From Leptospira mtsangambouensis (lineage in GTDB: Bacteria > Spirochaetota > Leptospiria > Leptospirales > Leptospiraceae): 64,000 nt of DNA. The translations under genes were made by a program, and so were the position numbers. How positions within the stretch are numbered: the stretch's first letter is position 1; every line of letters begins with the position of its first letter. Positions 63,567 through 64,000 of this stretch are shown here, in pieces. The stretch lies in NCBI RefSeq assembly GCF_004770475.1, contig NZ_RQHK01000015.1, positions 62,001 to 126,000 of the forward strand. The letters run 5' to 3'. The notes under the pieces were generated by a model that saw only the letters and a list, made by a program, of their open reading frames with translations, was not told the origin of the DNA and ran no database searches.

Positions 63567-64000
63567 ATGATAGAACTCTTCTTTCCTAAAAAGTATTCTG
63601 CTCTTTGTTTGAAATCCGCCTTTTTTGGATTTTTTGCCCATACAGGATTTGTGCGCGGTTTGCAAGAAATTGGTTTTAAACCTGCCGTTGTTACAGGGTC
63701 AAGCTCTGGAGCAATGATCGGTGCCTTGTATGCAACCGGTCGAGAAATGGTCGAATTTGAATCTCTTATTTTGGGACTAAGAAAAAAGGATTTTTGGGAA
63801 GGGAACTCTTTGTCAATGCTTGGTCGATTGTTACGCAAAGGGTTAAATGGTTATAGTGGGGTTCTTACTGGCAAAGCAACTCGCAAAATCTTATATCCAT
63901 ATCTTGGAAATAAAAAGTTTTCCGACTTACCAATAAAGTTAGGAATCGCCGTCTCCAATCTATCAAAAAACAAAAGAGAACTGATCACTGAAGGAAATGT
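63567..64000 (+). CDS. Patatin-like phospholipase (3' end outside window)
   Basis: The first 144 residues of a patatin-like acyl hydrolase. The nucleophile motif GSSSG (VVTGSSSGAMIGALYATG, serine at about residue 49) is preceded by the oxyanion-region equivalent AFFGFFAHTGFVRGLQEIG, in which the usual glycine-rich GGG(A/I) loop is altered to KSAFFGFF. The catalytic Asp lies beyond the window. It starts 37 bp after the ATPase gene on the same strand. It would deacylate phospholipids or lipid esters. The altered oxyanion loop makes the activity less certain. Confidence 0.82.
   Translation, partial: MIELFFPKKYSALCLKSAFFGFFAHTGFVRGLQEIGFKPAVVTGSSSGAMIGALYATGREMVEFESLILGLRKKDFWEGNSLSMLGRLLRKGLNGYSGVLTGKATRKILYPYLGNKKFSDLPIKLGIAVSNLSKNKRELITEGN

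Overview
The window looks like chromosomal DNA of a Leptospira, most likely a free-living (saprophytic) species. This is inferred from an AT-rich genome, many lipoproteins with loose spirochaete lipoboxes, DUF1554 and DUF1565 surface proteins, 7TMR-DISM signalling proteins, an alginate-export-type porin, and a cysteine-free PerR. No tRNA, rRNA, CRISPR array, phage or intact insertion sequence was found; the one clear pseudogene candidate is a small photolyase-like remnant.

Layout. 1-2000: 5' part of an exported catalase-peroxidase (katG) on the minus strand behind three PerR-type boxes, then the photolyase-like remnant. 2107-4853: ethanolamine ammonia-lyase eutBC, then a cobalamin riboswitch in front of a small Cys-rich CWC protein. 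4970-10715: membrane LuxR regulator, two coupled lipoproteins, a GST/ArsR/SRPBCC operon with two upstream palindromes, and a 51-codon lipoprotein gene with a TTG start. 10753-16570: chemoreceptor, deoxyribosyltransferase-like protein and a 1075-residue DISM-histidine kinase-receiver-PP2C protein. 16877-23051: lipoprotein, D-threonine-aldolase-like protein, LpqC-type esterase, LLM flavoenzyme, AraC regulator, NmrA-like protein.

23054-28496 is a candidate glycosphingolipid-degradation locus: a GH5 endoglycoceramidase-like lipoprotein and a neutral-ceramidase lipoprotein are divergent around two matching palindromes, followed by a TetR regulator. 30100-34637: TetR regulator, two palindromic operators, 2,4-dienoyl-CoA reductase and acyl-CoA dehydrogenase, i.e. 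a regulated unsaturated-fatty-acid oxidation unit. 34657-42031: serine hydrolase, EF-hand protein, GC-rich structured repeat, hemolysin-III protein, MDR oxidoreductase/TetR divergon, porin, DUF1415 protein.

42177-48722 holds a complete, colinear six-gene ebo cluster (eboA-F) followed by a double cyclic-nucleotide-binding-domain regulator. This is the most striking system in the window: the cluster is known from cyanobacteria, where it serves export of a scytonemin precursor, but its substrate here is unknown. 50094-52487: DoxX-like protein, small HTH protein, ketopantoate-reductase-like gene and perR with two boxes of the same type as those before katG. 52956-56143: a second DISM-PP2C protein coupled to a membrane histidine kinase. 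56185-64000: a flavoprotein-polyferredoxin fusion, glycerate 2-kinase, secernin-like peptidase, P-type ATPase and the start of a patatin-like phospholipase.

Operator and riboswitch calls come from reading symmetry and consensus by eye; no alignment, folding or database search was run.
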